Shown piece by piece: positions 51,820 through 64,000 of a DNA stretch of 64,000 bases (its first letter is position 1; every line of letters starts with the position of its first letter). The notes under the pieces are model-generated. The model was not told the DNA's origin and did not search any database. It saw only the letters and a list, made by a program, of their open reading frames with translations. Made by a program: the position numbers and the translations under genes. Source of the DNA: Morinoia aosen (taxonomy: Eukaryota; Arthropoda; Malacostraca; Amphipoda; Talitridae); the NCBI GenBank assembly GCA_030386875.1, contig CM059560.1, positions 46,914,757 to 46,978,756 of the forward strand, in the 5' to 3' direction.

Positions 51820-52995
51820 ATCTCTACAGCGTACAAAGGAGTACGGGAGGTATCTCTAGAACGTACAAAGGAGTAGAGGAGGTATCTCTAGAACGTACAG
51901 AGTAGTACAGGAGGTATCTCTACAGCGTACAAAGGAGTACAGGAGGTATCTCTACAGCGTACAAAGGAGTACAGGAGGTATCTCTAGAACGTACAAAGGA
52001 GTTCAGGAGGTATCTCTAGAACGTGCAAAGGAGTACGGGAGGTATCTCTACAGCGTGCAAAGGAGTACAGGAGGTATCTCTAGAACGTACAAAGGAGTAC
52101 ACGAGGTATCTCTACAGCGTACAAAGGAGTACAGGAGGTATCTCTAGAACGTACAAAGGAGTACAGGAGGTATCTCTAGAACGTACAAAGGAGTACAGGA
52201 GGTATCTCTACAGCGTACAAAGGAGTACAGGAGGTATCTCTAGAACGTACGAAGGAGTACTAGAGGTATCTCTAGAACGACAAAGGAGTACAGGAGGTAT
52301 CTCTACAGCGTACAAAGGAGTACAGGAGGTATCTCTAGAACGAACAAAGGAGAACAGGAGGTACCTCTACAGCGTACAAAGGAGTACAGGAGGTATTTCT
52401 ACAGCGTACAAAGGAGTACAGAAGGTATCTCTAGAACGTACAAAGGAGTACAGGTGGTATCTCTAGAACGTACAAAGGAGTACAGGAGGTATCTCTAGAA
52501 CGTACAAAGGAGTAAAGGAGGTATCTCAAGAACGTACAAAGGAGTACAGGAGGTATCTCTAGAACGTACAAAAGAGTACAGGAGGTATCTCTAGAACGTG
52601 CAAAGGAGTACAGAAGGTATCTCAACAGCACACAAAAGAGTACAGGAGGTATCTCTAGAACGTACAAAGGAGTACAGGAGCTATCTCAACAGCGTACAAA
52701 GGAGTACAGGAGGTATCTCTACAGCGCACGAAGGAGTACAGGAGGTATCTCTAGAACGTACAATAGAGTACAGGAGGTATCTCTAGAACGTTCACAGGTG
52801 TAGAGGAAGTATCTCAACAGCGTACAAAGGAGTAGAGAAGGTATCTCTAAAACGTACAAAGGAGTACAGGAGGTATCTCTACAGCGTACAAAGGAGTACA
52901 GAAAGTATCTCTAGAACGCACAAAGGAGTACAGGAGGTATCTCTAGAACGAACAAAGGAGTACAGGAGGAATCTCTACAGCGTACAAAGGAGTAC
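51820..52995. repeat. 1,375-bp periodic block, copy 2
   Basis: Second copy of the 50.4-51.6 kb block, diverging after about 52995 where GTACATTAGG and GGAGTTTTAGAGG variants begin. Confidence 0.82.
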
Positions 52996-53829
52996 ATTAG
53001 GTATCTCTTAAACTCACAAAGGAGTTTTAGAGGTATCTCTAGAACGTACAAAGGAGTACAGGAGGTATCAATACAGCGTACAAAGGAGTACAGGAGGTAT
53101 CTCTACAGCGTACAAAGGAGTACAGGAGGTATTTCTAGAACGTACAATGGAGTACAGGAGGTATATATCTCTAGAACGTACAGAGGAGTACAGGAGGTAC
53201 CTCTACAGCGCACAAAGGAGTACAGGAGGTATCTCTAGAACGTACAAAGGAGTACACGAGGTATCTCTACAGCGTACAAAGGAGTACAGGATGTATCTCT
53301 AGAACGTACAAAGGAGTACAGGAGGTATCTCTAGAACGTACAGAGGAGTACAGGAGGTATCTCTAGAACGTACAAAGGAGTATAGGAGGTATCTCTAGAA
53401 CGTACAAAGGAGTACAGGAGGTATCTCTTGAACGTAGAAAGGAGTACAGGAGGTATCTCTAGAACGTACAAAGGAGTACAGGAGGTATCTCTACAGCGCA
53501 CAAAGGAGTACAGGAGGTATCTCTACAGCGCACAAAGGAGTACAGGAGGTATTTCTAGAACGTACAAAGGAGTACACGAGGTATCTCTACAGCATACAAA
53601 GGAGTACAGGAGGTATCTCTACAGCGTACAAAGGAGTACGGGAGGTATCTCTAGAACGTACAAAGGAGTACAGGAGGTATCTCTAGAACGTACAAAGGAG
53701 TACACGAGGTATCTCTACAGCGTACAAAGGGGTACAGGAGGTATCTCTAGAACGTACAGAGGAGTACAGGAGGTACCTCTAGAACGTACAAAGGAGTACA
53801 GGAGGTATCTCTAGAACGTACAAAGGAGT
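52996..53829. repeat. Satellite, related to 48.7-49.5 kb
   Basis: Begins with the unusual monomers TTAAACTCACAAAGG and GGAGTTTTAGAGG, then repeats the 48.7-49.5 kb pattern (4-bp gain near 53161, CTTGAACGTAGAAAGG near 53427). The offset of 4,454 bp is 139 x 32 plus 6. Confidence 0.65.
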
Positions 53830-56800
53830 ACAGGAGGTATCTCTAGAACGTACAAAGGAGTATAGGAGGTATCTCTAGAACGTACAAAGGAGTACAGGAG
53901 GTATCTCTACAGCGCACAAAGGAGTACAGGAGGTTTTTCTACAGCGCACAAAGGAGTACAGGAGGTATCTCTAGAACGTACAAAGGAGTACACGAGGTAT
54001 CTCTACAGCGTACAAAGGAGTACAGGAGGTATCTCTAGAACGTACAAAGGAGTACACGAGGTATCTCTACAGCGTACAAAGGAGTACAGAAGGTATCTCT
54101 AGAACGTACAAAGGAGTACACTAGGTATCTCTTCAGCGTACAAAGGAGTACAGGAGGTATTTCTAGAACGTACAGAGGAGTACAGGAGGTACCTCTACAG
54201 CGCACAAAGGAGTACAGGAGGTATCTCTAGAACGTACAAAGGTGTACACGAGGTATCTCTACAGCGTACAAAGGAGTACAGGAGGTATCTCTAGAACGTA
54301 CAATGGAGTACAGGAGGTATATATCTCTAGAACGTACAGAGGAGTACAGGAGGTACCTCTACAGCGCACAAAGGAGTACAGGAGGTATCTCTAGAACGTA
54401 CAAAGGAGTACACGAGGTATCTCTACAGCGTACAAAGGAGTACAGGAGGTATCTCTAGAACGTACAAAGGAGTACAGGAGGTATCTCTAGAACGTACAGA
54501 GGAGTACAGGAGGTATCTCTAGAACGTACAAAGGAGTACAGGAGGTACCTCTAGAACGTACAAAGGAGTACAGGAGGTATCTCTAGAACGTAGAAAGGAG
54601 TACAGGAGGTATCTCTAGAACGTACAAAGGAGTACAGGAGGTATCTCTACAGCGCACAAAGGAGTACAGGAGGTATCTCTACAGCGCACAAAGGAGTACA
54701 GGAGGTATCTCTAGAACGTACAAAGGAGTACACGAGGTATCTCTACAGCGTACTAAGGAGTACAGGAGGTTTCTCTACAGCGTACAAAGGAGTACGGGAG
54801 GTATCTCTAGAACGTACAAAGGAGTAGAGGAGGTATCTCTAGAACGTACAGAGGAGTACAGGAGGTATCTCTACAGCGTACAAAGGAGTACAGGAGGTAT
54901 CTCTACAGCGTACAAAGGAGTACAGGAGGTATCTCTAGAACGTACAAAGGAGTTCAGGAGGTATCTCTAGAACGTGCAAAGGAGTACGGGAGGTATCTCT
55001 ACAGCGTGCAAAGGAGTACAGGAGGTATCTCTAGAACGTACAAAGGAGTACACGAGGTATCTCTACAGCGTACAAAGGAGTACAGGAGGTATCTCTAGAA
55101 CGTACAAAGGAGTACAGGAGGTATCTCTAGAACGTACAAAGGAGTACAGGAGGTATCTCTACAGCGTACAAAGGAGTACAGGAGGTATCTCTAGAACGTA
55201 CGAAGGAGTACTAGAGGTATCTCTAGAACGACAAAGGAGTACAGGAGGTATCTCTACAGCGTACAATGGAGTACAGGAGGTATCTCTAGAACGAACAAAG
55301 GAGAACAGGAGGTACCTCTACAGCGTACAAAGGAGTACAGGAGGTATTTCTACAGCGTACGATGGAGTACAGAAGGTATCTCTAGAACGTACAAAGGAGT
55401 ACAGGAGGTATCTCTAGAACGTACAAAGGAGTACAGGAGGTATCTCTAGAACGTTCAAAGGAGTAAAGGAGGTATCTCTAGAACGTACAAAGGAGTACAG
55501 GAGGTATCTCTAGAACGTACAAAAGAGTACAGGAGGTATCTCTAGAACGTGCAAAGGAGTACAGAAGGTATCTCAACAGCATACAAATGAGTACAGGAGG
55601 TATCTCTAGAACGTACAAAGGAGTACAGGAGCTATCTCAACAGCGTACAAAGGAGTACAGGAGGTATCTCTACAGCGCACGAAGGAGTACAGGAGGTATC
55701 TCTAGAACGTACAATAGAGTACAGGAGGTATCTCTAGAACGTTCACAGGTGTAGAGGAAGTATCTCAACAGCGTACAAAGGAGTAGAGAAGGTATCTCTA
55801 AAACGTACAAAGGAGTACAGGAGGCATCTCTACAGCGTACAAAGGAGTACAGAAAGTATCTCTAGAACGCACAAAGGAGTACAAGAGGTATCTCTAGAAC
55901 GAACAAAGGAGTACAGGAGGAATCTCTACAGCGTACAAAGGAGAACATTAGGTATCTCTTAAACTTACAAAGGAGTTTTAGAGGTATCTCTAGAACGTAC
56001 AAAGGAGTACAGGAGGTATCAATACAGCGTACAAAGGAGTACAGGAGGTATCTCTACAGCGTACAAAGGAGTACAGGAGGTATTTCTAGAACGTACAAAG
56101 GAGTACAGGAGGTATCTCTACAGCGTACAAAGGAGTACAGGAGGTATCTCTACAGCGTACAAAGGAGGACAGGAGGTATCTCTAGAACGTACAAAGGAGT
56201 ACAGGAGGTATCTCTACAGCGCACAAAGGAGTACAGGAGGTATCTCTAGAACGTACAAAGGAGTACAGGAGGTATCTCTACAGAGTACAAAGGATTTCCG
56301 GAGGTATCTCTACAGCGTACAAAGGAGTACAGGAGGTATCTCTAGGACGTACAAAGGAGTACAGGAGGTATCCCTAGAGCGTACAAAGGAGTACAGGAGG
56401 TATCTCTAGAACGTACAAAGGAGTACAGGAGGTATCTCTAGAACGTACAAAGGAGTACAGCAAGTATCTCAACAGCGTACAAAGGAGTACAGGAGGTATC
56501 TCTAGAACGTACAAAGGAGTACAATAGGTATCTCTAGAAAGTACAAAGGAGAACAGGAGGTACCTCTACAGCGTACAAAGGAGTACAGCAGGTATCTCTA
56601 CAGCGTACAAAGGAGTACAGGATGTATTTCTAGAACGTACAAAGGAGTACAGGAGGTATCTCTAGAACGTACAAAGGAGTACAGGAGGTATCTCTAGAAC
56701 GTACAAAGGAGTAAAGGAGGTATCTCTAGAACGTACAAAGGAGTACAGGAGGTATCTCTAGAACGTAAAAAGAGTACAGGAGGTATATCTAGAACGTGCA

Positions 56801-57160
56801 AAGGAGTACAGGAGCTATCTCAAACAGCGTACAAAGGAGTACAGGAGGTATCTCTAGAACGTACAAAGGAGTACAGGAGCTATCTCAACAGCGTACAAAG
56901 GAGTACAGGAGGTATCTCTACAGCGCACGAAGGAGTACAGGAGGTATCTCTAGAACGTACAATGGAGTACAGGAGGTATCTCTAGAACGTACAAAGGTGT
57001 AGAGGAAGTATCTCACCAGCGTACATAGGAGTAGAGAAGGTATCTCTAAAACGTACAAAGGAGTACAGGAGGTATCTCTAGAACGTACAAAGGAGTACAG
57101 GAGCTATCTCAACAGCGTACAAAGGAGTACAGGAGGTATCTCTACAGCGCACGAAGGAGT
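53830..57160. repeat. Higher-order repeat unit T, copy 1 (3,331 bp)
   Basis: Markers recur at exactly 3,331 bp, for example GTATAGG at 53860 and 57191 and GGTTTTTCTAC near 53932 and 57263. 3,331 is 104 x 32 plus 3. The extra 3 is explained by the indels seen in the unit: plus 4 (GTATATATCTC), minus 1 (GAACGACAAAGG), minus 1 (GTAAAAAGAGTAC) and plus 1 (CTCAAACAGCG at about 56819). Confidence 0.87.
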
Positions 57161-60100
57161 ACAGGAGGTATCTCTAGAACGTACAAAGGAGTATAGGAGG
57201 TATCTCTAGAACGTACAAAGGAGTACAGGAGGTATCTCTACAGCGCACAAAGGAGTACAGGAGGTTTTTCTACAGCGCACAAAGGAGTACAGGAGGTATC
57301 TCTAGAACGTACAAAGGAGTACACGAGGTATCTCTACAGCGTACAAAGGAGTACAGGAGGTATCTCTAGAACGTACAAAGGAGTACACGAGGTATCTCTA
57401 CAGCGTACAAAGGAGTACAGAAGGTATCTCTAGAACGTACAAAGGAGTACACTAGGTATCTCTTCAGCGTACAAAGGAGTACAGGAGGTATTTCTAGAAC
57501 GTACAGAGGAGTACAGGAGGTACCTCTACAGCGCACAAAGGAGTACAGGAGGTATCTCTAGAACGTACAAAGGTGTACACGAGGTATCTCTACAGCGTAC
57601 AAAGGAGTACAGGAGGTATCTCTAGAACGTACAATGGAGTACAGGAGGTATATATCTCTAGAACGTACAGAGGAGTACAGGAGGTACCTCTACAGCGCAC
57701 AAAGGAGTACAGGAGGTATCTCTAGAACGTACAAAGGAGTACACGAGGTATCTCTACAGCGTACAAAGGAGTACAGGAGGTATCTCTAGAACGTACAAAG
57801 GAGTACAGGAGGTATCTCTAGAACGTACAGAGGAGTACAGGAGGTATCTCTAGAACGTACAAAGGAGTACAGGAGGTACCTCTAGAACGTACAAAGGAGT
57901 ACAGGAGGTATCTCTAGAACGTAGAAAGGAGTACAGGAGGTATCTCTAGAACGTACAAAGGAGTACAGGAGGTATCTCTACAGCGCACAAAGGAGTACAG
58001 GAGGTATCTCTACAGCGCACAAAGGAGTACAGGAGGTATCTCTAGAACGTACAAAGGAGTACACGAGGTATCTCTACAGCGTACTAAGGAGTACAGGAGG
58101 TTTCTCTACAGCGTACAAAGGAGTACGGGAGGTATCTCTAGAACGTACAAAGGAGTAGAGGAGGTATCTCTAGAACGTACAGAGGAGTACAGGAGGTATC
58201 TCTACAGCGTACAAAGGAGTACAGGAGGTATCTCTACAGCGTACAAAGGAGTACAGGAGGTATCTCTAGAACGTACAAAGGAGTTCAGGAGGTATCTCTA
58301 GAACGTGCAAAGGAGTACGGGAGGTATCTCTACAGCGTGCAAAGGAGTACAGGAGGTATCTCTAGAACGTACAAAGGAGTACACGAGGTATCTCTACAGC
58401 GTACAAAGGAGTACAGGAGGTATCTCTAGAACGTACAAAGGAGTACAGGAGGTATCTCTAGAACGTACAAAGGAGTACAGGAGGTATCTCTACAGCGTAC
58501 AAAGGAGTACAGGAGGTATCTCTAGAACGTACGAAGGAGTACTAGAGGTATCTCTAGAACGACAAAGGAGTACAGGAGGTATCTCTACAGCGTACAAAGG
58601 AGTACAGGAGGTATCTCTAGAACGAACAAAGGAGAACAGGAGGTACCTCTACAGCGTACAAAGGAGTACAGGAGGTATTTCTACAGCGTACGATGGAGTA
58701 CAGAAGGTATCTCTAGAACGTACAAAGGAGTACAGGAGGTATCTCTAGAACGTACAAAGGAGTACAGGAGGTATCTCTAGAACGTACAAAGGAGTAAAGG
58801 AGGTATCTCTAGAACGTACAAAGGAGTACAGGAGGTATCTCTAGAACGTACAAAAGAGTACAGGAGGTATCTCTAGAACGTGCAAAGGAGTACAGAAGGT
58901 ATCTCAACAGCATACAAATGAGTACAGGAGGTATCTCTGGAACGTACAAAGGAGTACAGGAGCTATCTCAACAGCGTACAAAGGAGTACAGGAGGTATCT
59001 CTACAGCGCACGAAGGAGTACAGGAGGTATCTCTAGAACGTACAATAGAGTACAGGAGGTATCTCTAGAACGTTCACAGGTGTAGAGGAAGTATCTCAAC
59101 AGCGTACAAAGGAGTAGAGAAGGTATCTCTAAAACGTACAAAGGAGTACAGGAGGCATCTCTACAGCGTACAAAGGAGTACAGAAAGTATCTCTAGAACG
59201 CACAAAGGAGTACAAGAGGTATCTCTAGAACGAACAAAGGAGTACAGGAGGAATCTCTACAGCGTACAAAGGAGAACATTAGGTATCTCTTAAACTTACA
59301 AAGGAGTTTTAGAGGTATCTCTAGAACGTACAAAGGAGTACAGGAGGTATCAATACAGCGTACAAAGGAGTACAGGAGGTATCTCTACAGCGTACAAAGG
59401 AGTACAGGAGGTATTTCTAGAACGTACAAAGGAGTACAGGAGGTATCTCTACAGCGTACAAAGGAGTACAGGAGGTATCTCTACAGCGTACAAAGGAGGA
59501 CAGGAGGTATCTCTAGAACGTACAAAGGAGTACAGGAGGTATCTCTACAGCGCACAAAGGAGTACAGGAGGTATCTCTAGAACGTACAAAGGAGTACAGG
59601 AGGTATCTCTACAGAGTACAAAGGATTTCCGGAGGTATCTCTACAGCGTACAAAGGAGTACAGGAGGTATCTCTAGGACGTACAAAGGAGTACAGGAGGT
59701 ATCCCTAGAGCGTACAAAGGAGTACAGGAGGTATCTCTAGAACGTACAAAGGAGTACAGGAGGTATCTCTAGAACGTACAAAGGAGTACAGCAAGTATCT
59801 CAACAGCGTACAAAGGAGTACAGGAGGTATCTCTAGAACGTACAAAGGAGTACAATAGGTATCTCTAGAAAGTACAAAGGAGAACAGGAGGTACCTCTAC
59901 AGCGTACAAAGGAGTACAGCAGGTATCTCTACAGCGTACAAAGGAGTACAGGATGTATCTCTAGAACGTACAAAGGAGTACAGGAGGTATCTCTAGAACG
60001 TACAAAGGAGTACAGGAGGTATCTCTAGAACGTACAAAGGAGTAAAGGAGGTATCTCTAGAACGTACAAAGGAGTACAGGAGGTATCTCTAGAACGTAAA

Positions 60101-60409
60101 AAGAGTACAGGAGGTATATCTAGAACGTGCAAAGGAGTACAGGAGCTATCTCAACAGCGTACAAAGGAGTACAGGAGGTATCTCTAGAACGTACAAAGGA
60201 GTACAGGAGCTATCTCAACAGCGTACAAAGGAGTACAGGAGGTATCTCTACAGCGCACGAAGGAGTACAGGAGGTATCTCTAGAACGTACAATGGAGTAC
60301 AGGAGGTATCTCTAGAACGTACAAAGGTGTAGAGGAAGTATCTCACCAGCGTACATAGGAGTAGAGAAGGTATCTCTAAAACGTACAAAGGAGTACAGGA
60401 GGTATCTCT
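57161..60409. repeat. Higher-order repeat unit T, copy 2
   Basis: Matches copy 1 to about 60409, with only a few differences such as CTCAACAGCG at about 60151 in place of CTCAAACAGCG. The join near 57160 falls within a monomer in phase. Confidence 0.87.
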
Positions 60410-63400
60410 ACAGCGTACAAAGGAGTACAGGAAGTATCTCTAGAACGCACAAAGGAGTACAGGAGGTATCTCTAGAACGAACAAAGGAGTACAGGAGGAA
60501 TCTCTACAGCGTACAAAGGAGTACATTAGGTATCTCTAAAACTTACAAAGGAGTTTTAGAGGTATCTCTAGAACGTACAGAGAAGTACAGGAGGTATCAA
60601 TACAGCGTACAAAGGAGTACAGGAGGTATCTCTACAGCGTACAAATGAGTACAGGAGGTATCTCTAGAACGTACAAAGGAGTACAGGAGGTATCTCTACA
60701 GCGCACAAAGGAGTACAGGAGGTATCTCTAGAACGTACAAAGGAGTACAGGAGGTATCTCTACAGAGTACAAAGGATTTCCGGAGGTATCTCTACAGCGT
60801 ACAAAGGAAAACAGGAGGTATCTCTAGAACGTACAAAGGAGTAGAGCAAGTATCTCAACAGCGTACAAAGGAGTACAGGAGGTATCTCTAGAACGTACAA
60901 AGAAGTACAGGAGGTATCTCTAGAACGTACAAAGGAGTACAGGAGGTATCTCTAGAACGTACAAAGGAGTACAGGAGGTATCTCTACAGCGTACAAAGGA
61001 GTACCGGAGGTATCTCTAGAACGTACATAGGAGTACAGGAGCTATCTTCAGAACGTACAAAGGTGTACAGGAGGTATCTCTAGAACGTACAAAGGAGTTC
61101 AGGAGGTATCTCTAGAACGCACAAAGGAGTACAGGAGGTATCTCTACAGCGCACAAAGGAGTACAGGAGGTATCTCTACAGCGCACAAAGGAGTACAGGA
61201 GGTATCTCTAGAACGTACAAAGGAGTACACGAGGTATCTCTACAGCGTACAAAGCAGTACAGGGGGTATCTCTAGAACGTACAGAGGAGTACAGAGGTAT
61301 CTCTAGAACGTACAAAGGAGTACAGGAGGTATCTCTAGAACGTACAGAGGAGTACAGGAGGTATCTCTAGAACGTACAAAGGAGTACAGGAGGTACCTCT
61401 ACAGCATACAAAGGAGTACAGGAGGTATCTCTAGAACGTACAGAGGAGTATAGGAGGTATCTCTACAATGTGCAAAGGAGTACAGGAGGTATCTCTAGAA
61501 CGTAGAAAGGAATACAGGAGGTATCTCTAGAACGTACAAAGGAGTAGAGGAGGTATCTCTACAGCGTACAAAAGAGTGCAGGAGGTATCACTAAAGAGTA
61601 CAAAGGAGTTCAGGAGGTATCTCTACAGCGTACAAAGAAGTACAGGAGGTATCTCTAGAACGTACAAAGGAGTACAGGAAGTATCTCAACAGCGTACAAA
61701 GGAGTACAGGAGGTATCTCTAGAACGTACAAAGGAGTACAGGAGGTATCTCTAGAACGTACAAAGGAGTACAGGAGGTATCTCTAGAACGTACAAAGGAG
61801 TACAGGAGGTATCTCTACAGCGTACGAAGGAGTGCAGGAGGTATCTCTACAGCGTACAAAGGAGTACAGGAAGTATTTCTAGAACGTACAAAGGAGTAGA
61901 GGAAGTATCTATAGAACGTACAAAGGAGTACAGGAGGTATCTCTTCAGCGTACAAAGGAGTACAGGAGGTATCTCTACAGCATACAAACGAGTACAGGAG
62001 GTATCTCTAGAACGTACAAAGGAGTACAGGAGGTATCTCTAGAACGTACAAAGGAGTCTAGGAGGTATCTCTACAGCGTACAAAGGAGTACAGGAGGTAT
62101 CTCTAGAACGTACACAGGAGCACAGGAGGTATCTCTAGAACGTACAAAGGAGTACAGGAGGTATCTCTAGAACGTACAAAGGAGTACAGGAGGAAGCTCT
62201 AGAACGTACAAAGGAGTACAGGAGGAATCTCTAGAACGTACAAAGGAGTACAGGAGGTATCTCTACAGCGTACAAAGGAGTACAGGAGGTATCTCTAGAA
62301 CGTACAAAGGAGTACAGGAGGTATCTCTAGAACGTACAAAGGAGTACAGGAGTTATCTCTAGAACATACAAAGGAGTATAGGAGGTATCTCTAGAACGTA
62401 TAAAGGAGAACAGGAGGTATCTCTAGAACGTACAAAGGAGTACAGGAGGGGTCTCATCAGCGCACAAAGGAGTACAGGAGGTATCTCTAGAAAGTACAAA
62501 GGAGTACAGGAGGTATCTCTAGAACGTACAAAGAAGTACAGGAGGTATCTCTAGAACGTACAAAGGAGTACAGGAGGTATATCTAGAACGTACAAAGGAG
62601 TACAGGAGTTATCTCTACAGCGTACAAAGAAGTGCAGGAGGTATCTCTACAGCGTACAAAGGAGTACATGAAGTATTTCTAGAACGTATAAAAAGTACAG
62701 GAGGTATCACTAGAACGTACAAAGGAGTACAGGAGGTATCTCTAGAACGTACGGAGGAGTACAAGAGGTATCTCTAGAACGAACAAAGGAGTACAGGAGG
62801 TATCTCTAGAACGTACAAAGGAGTACAGGAGGTATCTCTACAGCGTACAAAGGAGTAAAGGAGGTATCTCTACAGCGTACAAAGGAGTACAGGAGGTATC
62901 TCTAGAACGTACAAAGAAGTACAGGAGGTAAATCTACAGCGCACAAAGGAGTACAGGAGGTATTTCTAGAACGTACAAAGGAGTACAGGAGGTATCTCTA
63001 GAACGTACACAGGAGTACAGGAGGTATCTCTAGAACGTACAAAGGAGTACGGAGGTATCTCTACAGCGTACAAAAGAGTACAGGAGGTATCTCTACAGCG
63101 TACAAAGGAGTTCAGGAGGTATCTCTACAGCGTACAAAGGAGAACAGGAGGTATCTCTAGAACGTACAAAGTAGTACAGGAGGTATCTCTACAGCGAACA
63201 AAGGAGTACAGGAGGTATCTCTAGAACGTACAAAGGAGTACAGGAGGTATCTCTAGAACGTACAAAGGAGTACAGGAGGTATCGCTAGAACGTACAAAGG
63301 AGTTCAGGAGGTATCTCTAGAACGTACAAAGGAGTTCAGGAGGTATCTCTACAGCGTACAAAGGAGTGCAGGAGGTATCTCTACAGCTTACAAAGGAGTA

Positions 63401-64000
63401 CAGGAAGTATTTCTAGAACGAATAAAAGAGTACAGGAGGTATCACTAGAACGTACAAAGGAGTACAGGAGGTATCACTAGAACGTACAAAGGAGTACAGG
63501 AGGTATCTCTAGAACGTACAAAGGAGTACAGGAGGTATCTCTAGAACGTACAAAGGAGTACAGGAGGTATCTATACAGCGTACAAAGGAGTACAGGAGGT
63601 ATCTCTACAGCGTACAAAGGAGTACAGGAGGTATCTCTACAGCGTACAAAGGAGTACAGGAGGTATCTCTAGAACGTACAAAGGAGTACAGGAGGTATCT
63701 CTACAGCGCACAAAGGAGTACAGGAGGTATCTCTAGAACGTACAAAGGAGTACAGGAGGTATCTCTAGAACGTACAAAGGAGTACAGGAGGCATCTCTAG
63801 AACGTACAAAGGAGTACAGGAGGTATCTCTAGAACGTACAAAGGAGTACAGGAGGTATCTCTAGAACGTACAAAGGAGTACAGGAGGTATCTCTAGAACG
63901 TACAAAGGAGTACAGGAGGTATCTCTAGAACGTAGAAAGGAGTACAGGAGGTATCTCTAGAACGTACAAAAGAGTACAGGAGGTATCTCTACAGCGCACA
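60410..64000. repeat. 32-bp satellite without visible long-range unit
   Basis: Up to about 60.8 kb some unit T markers persist (GTACATTAGG, GGAGTTTTAGAGG, GGATTTCCGG). Beyond that the monomers are mostly class A with scattered private changes, few AGAGG/GGTACC/GCGCAC variants, and small indels near 61294, 62690 and 63049. No marker was seen to recur at a fixed long offset. This could be an array edge or an older, unamplified part. Confidence 0.7.

Larger units (their letters stand above)
20002..64000. repeat. 32-bp satellite array, right block
   Basis: The same 32-bp satellite continues, in the same orientation, for about 1,375 monomers to the window end. The same class A/B and linked variants occur. 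CACGAGG variants recur at 96, 160 or 192 bp (for example 20255, 20351, 20511, 20703), showing a local 3- to 6-monomer substructure. Rare indels mark sub-blocks: a 4-bp gain GTATATATCTC (48.7, 50.0, 53.2, 54.3, 57.6 kb) and a 1-bp loss GAACGACAAAGG (50.9, 52.3, 55.2, 58.6 kb). No gene or other insertion is seen. Confidence 0.97.

Noticed and set aside
245-60315. Dozens of 60-147-codon frames in the satellite with a repeating pattern (such as STGGIS, KGVQEVSL, RTKEYRRYL)
   Set aside because: 32 is not a multiple of 3, so each frame reads the monomer in three phases every 96 bp (32 codons). Frames stay open only where class B monomers replace the in-frame TAG of CTCTAGAAC. There is no codon-level conservation beyond that of the repeat, and no promoter or start context.
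1-64000. AGGAGG in every monomer as bacterial ribosome-binding sites
   Set aside because: The motif is part of the satellite monomer. There are no downstream genes, and other features indicate a eukaryote.
1-64000. Centromere identity or CENP-B box
   Set aside because: No CENP-B-box-like sequence is present in the monomer, and position on the chromosome cannot be told from this window.

Overview
The window is almost entirely tandem-repeat (satellite) DNA of a eukaryotic genome. It contains one clean insertion of an LTR-retrotransposon-like element. I see no rRNA, tRNA, CRISPR array or protein-coding gene I would defend. Compact TATA/CCAAT/heat-shock promoters, AATAAA signals and a 4-bp target duplication all point to a eukaryote. 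An insect or other arthropod is my guess, but nothing in the window proves the taxon.

Layout: (1) 1-11681 is a head-to-tail array of a 32-bp monomer. It is organised in a 173-monomer (5,536-bp) higher-order unit seen almost twice. (2) 11682-20001 is an 8,320-bp element with two near-identical direct LTRs (11682-13525 and 17990-20001), TG...CA ends and a 4-bp CAGG target duplication. Its internal region of about 4.46 kb has no credible coding sequence. (3) 20002-64000 resumes the same 32-bp array in phase. Here larger blocks are amplified with periods of 6,048, 1,760, 1,375 and 3,331 bp, plus a block of about 7.4 kb copied about 9.1-9.2 kb downstream. After 60.4 kb no long-range unit is visible. 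Excluding the element there are about 1,740 monomers.

The most interesting signal is inside the LTRs. On the minus strand each LTR has three CCAAT boxes, then a perfect five-module heat-shock element, then TATATAAGG 15 bp further on, then an AATAAA signal about 1 kb downstream. This is a heat-shock-type promoter in U3-R-U5 order. It sets the element's orientation as minus and predicts a heat-inducible, non-coding (LARD-like) retroelement. The element's 3' LTR (window 11682-13525) points this promoter straight into the left satellite block. Heat-driven read-through would make a satellite RNA, analogous in layout to Drosophila hsr-omega or human satellite III transcripts. That is inference, not shown by sequence alone.

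The open reading frames in the satellite are periodic artefacts. The 32-bp monomer cycles through all three frames every 96 bp, and monomer variants that lack the TAG of CTCTAGAAC keep some frames open for a few hundred bases.
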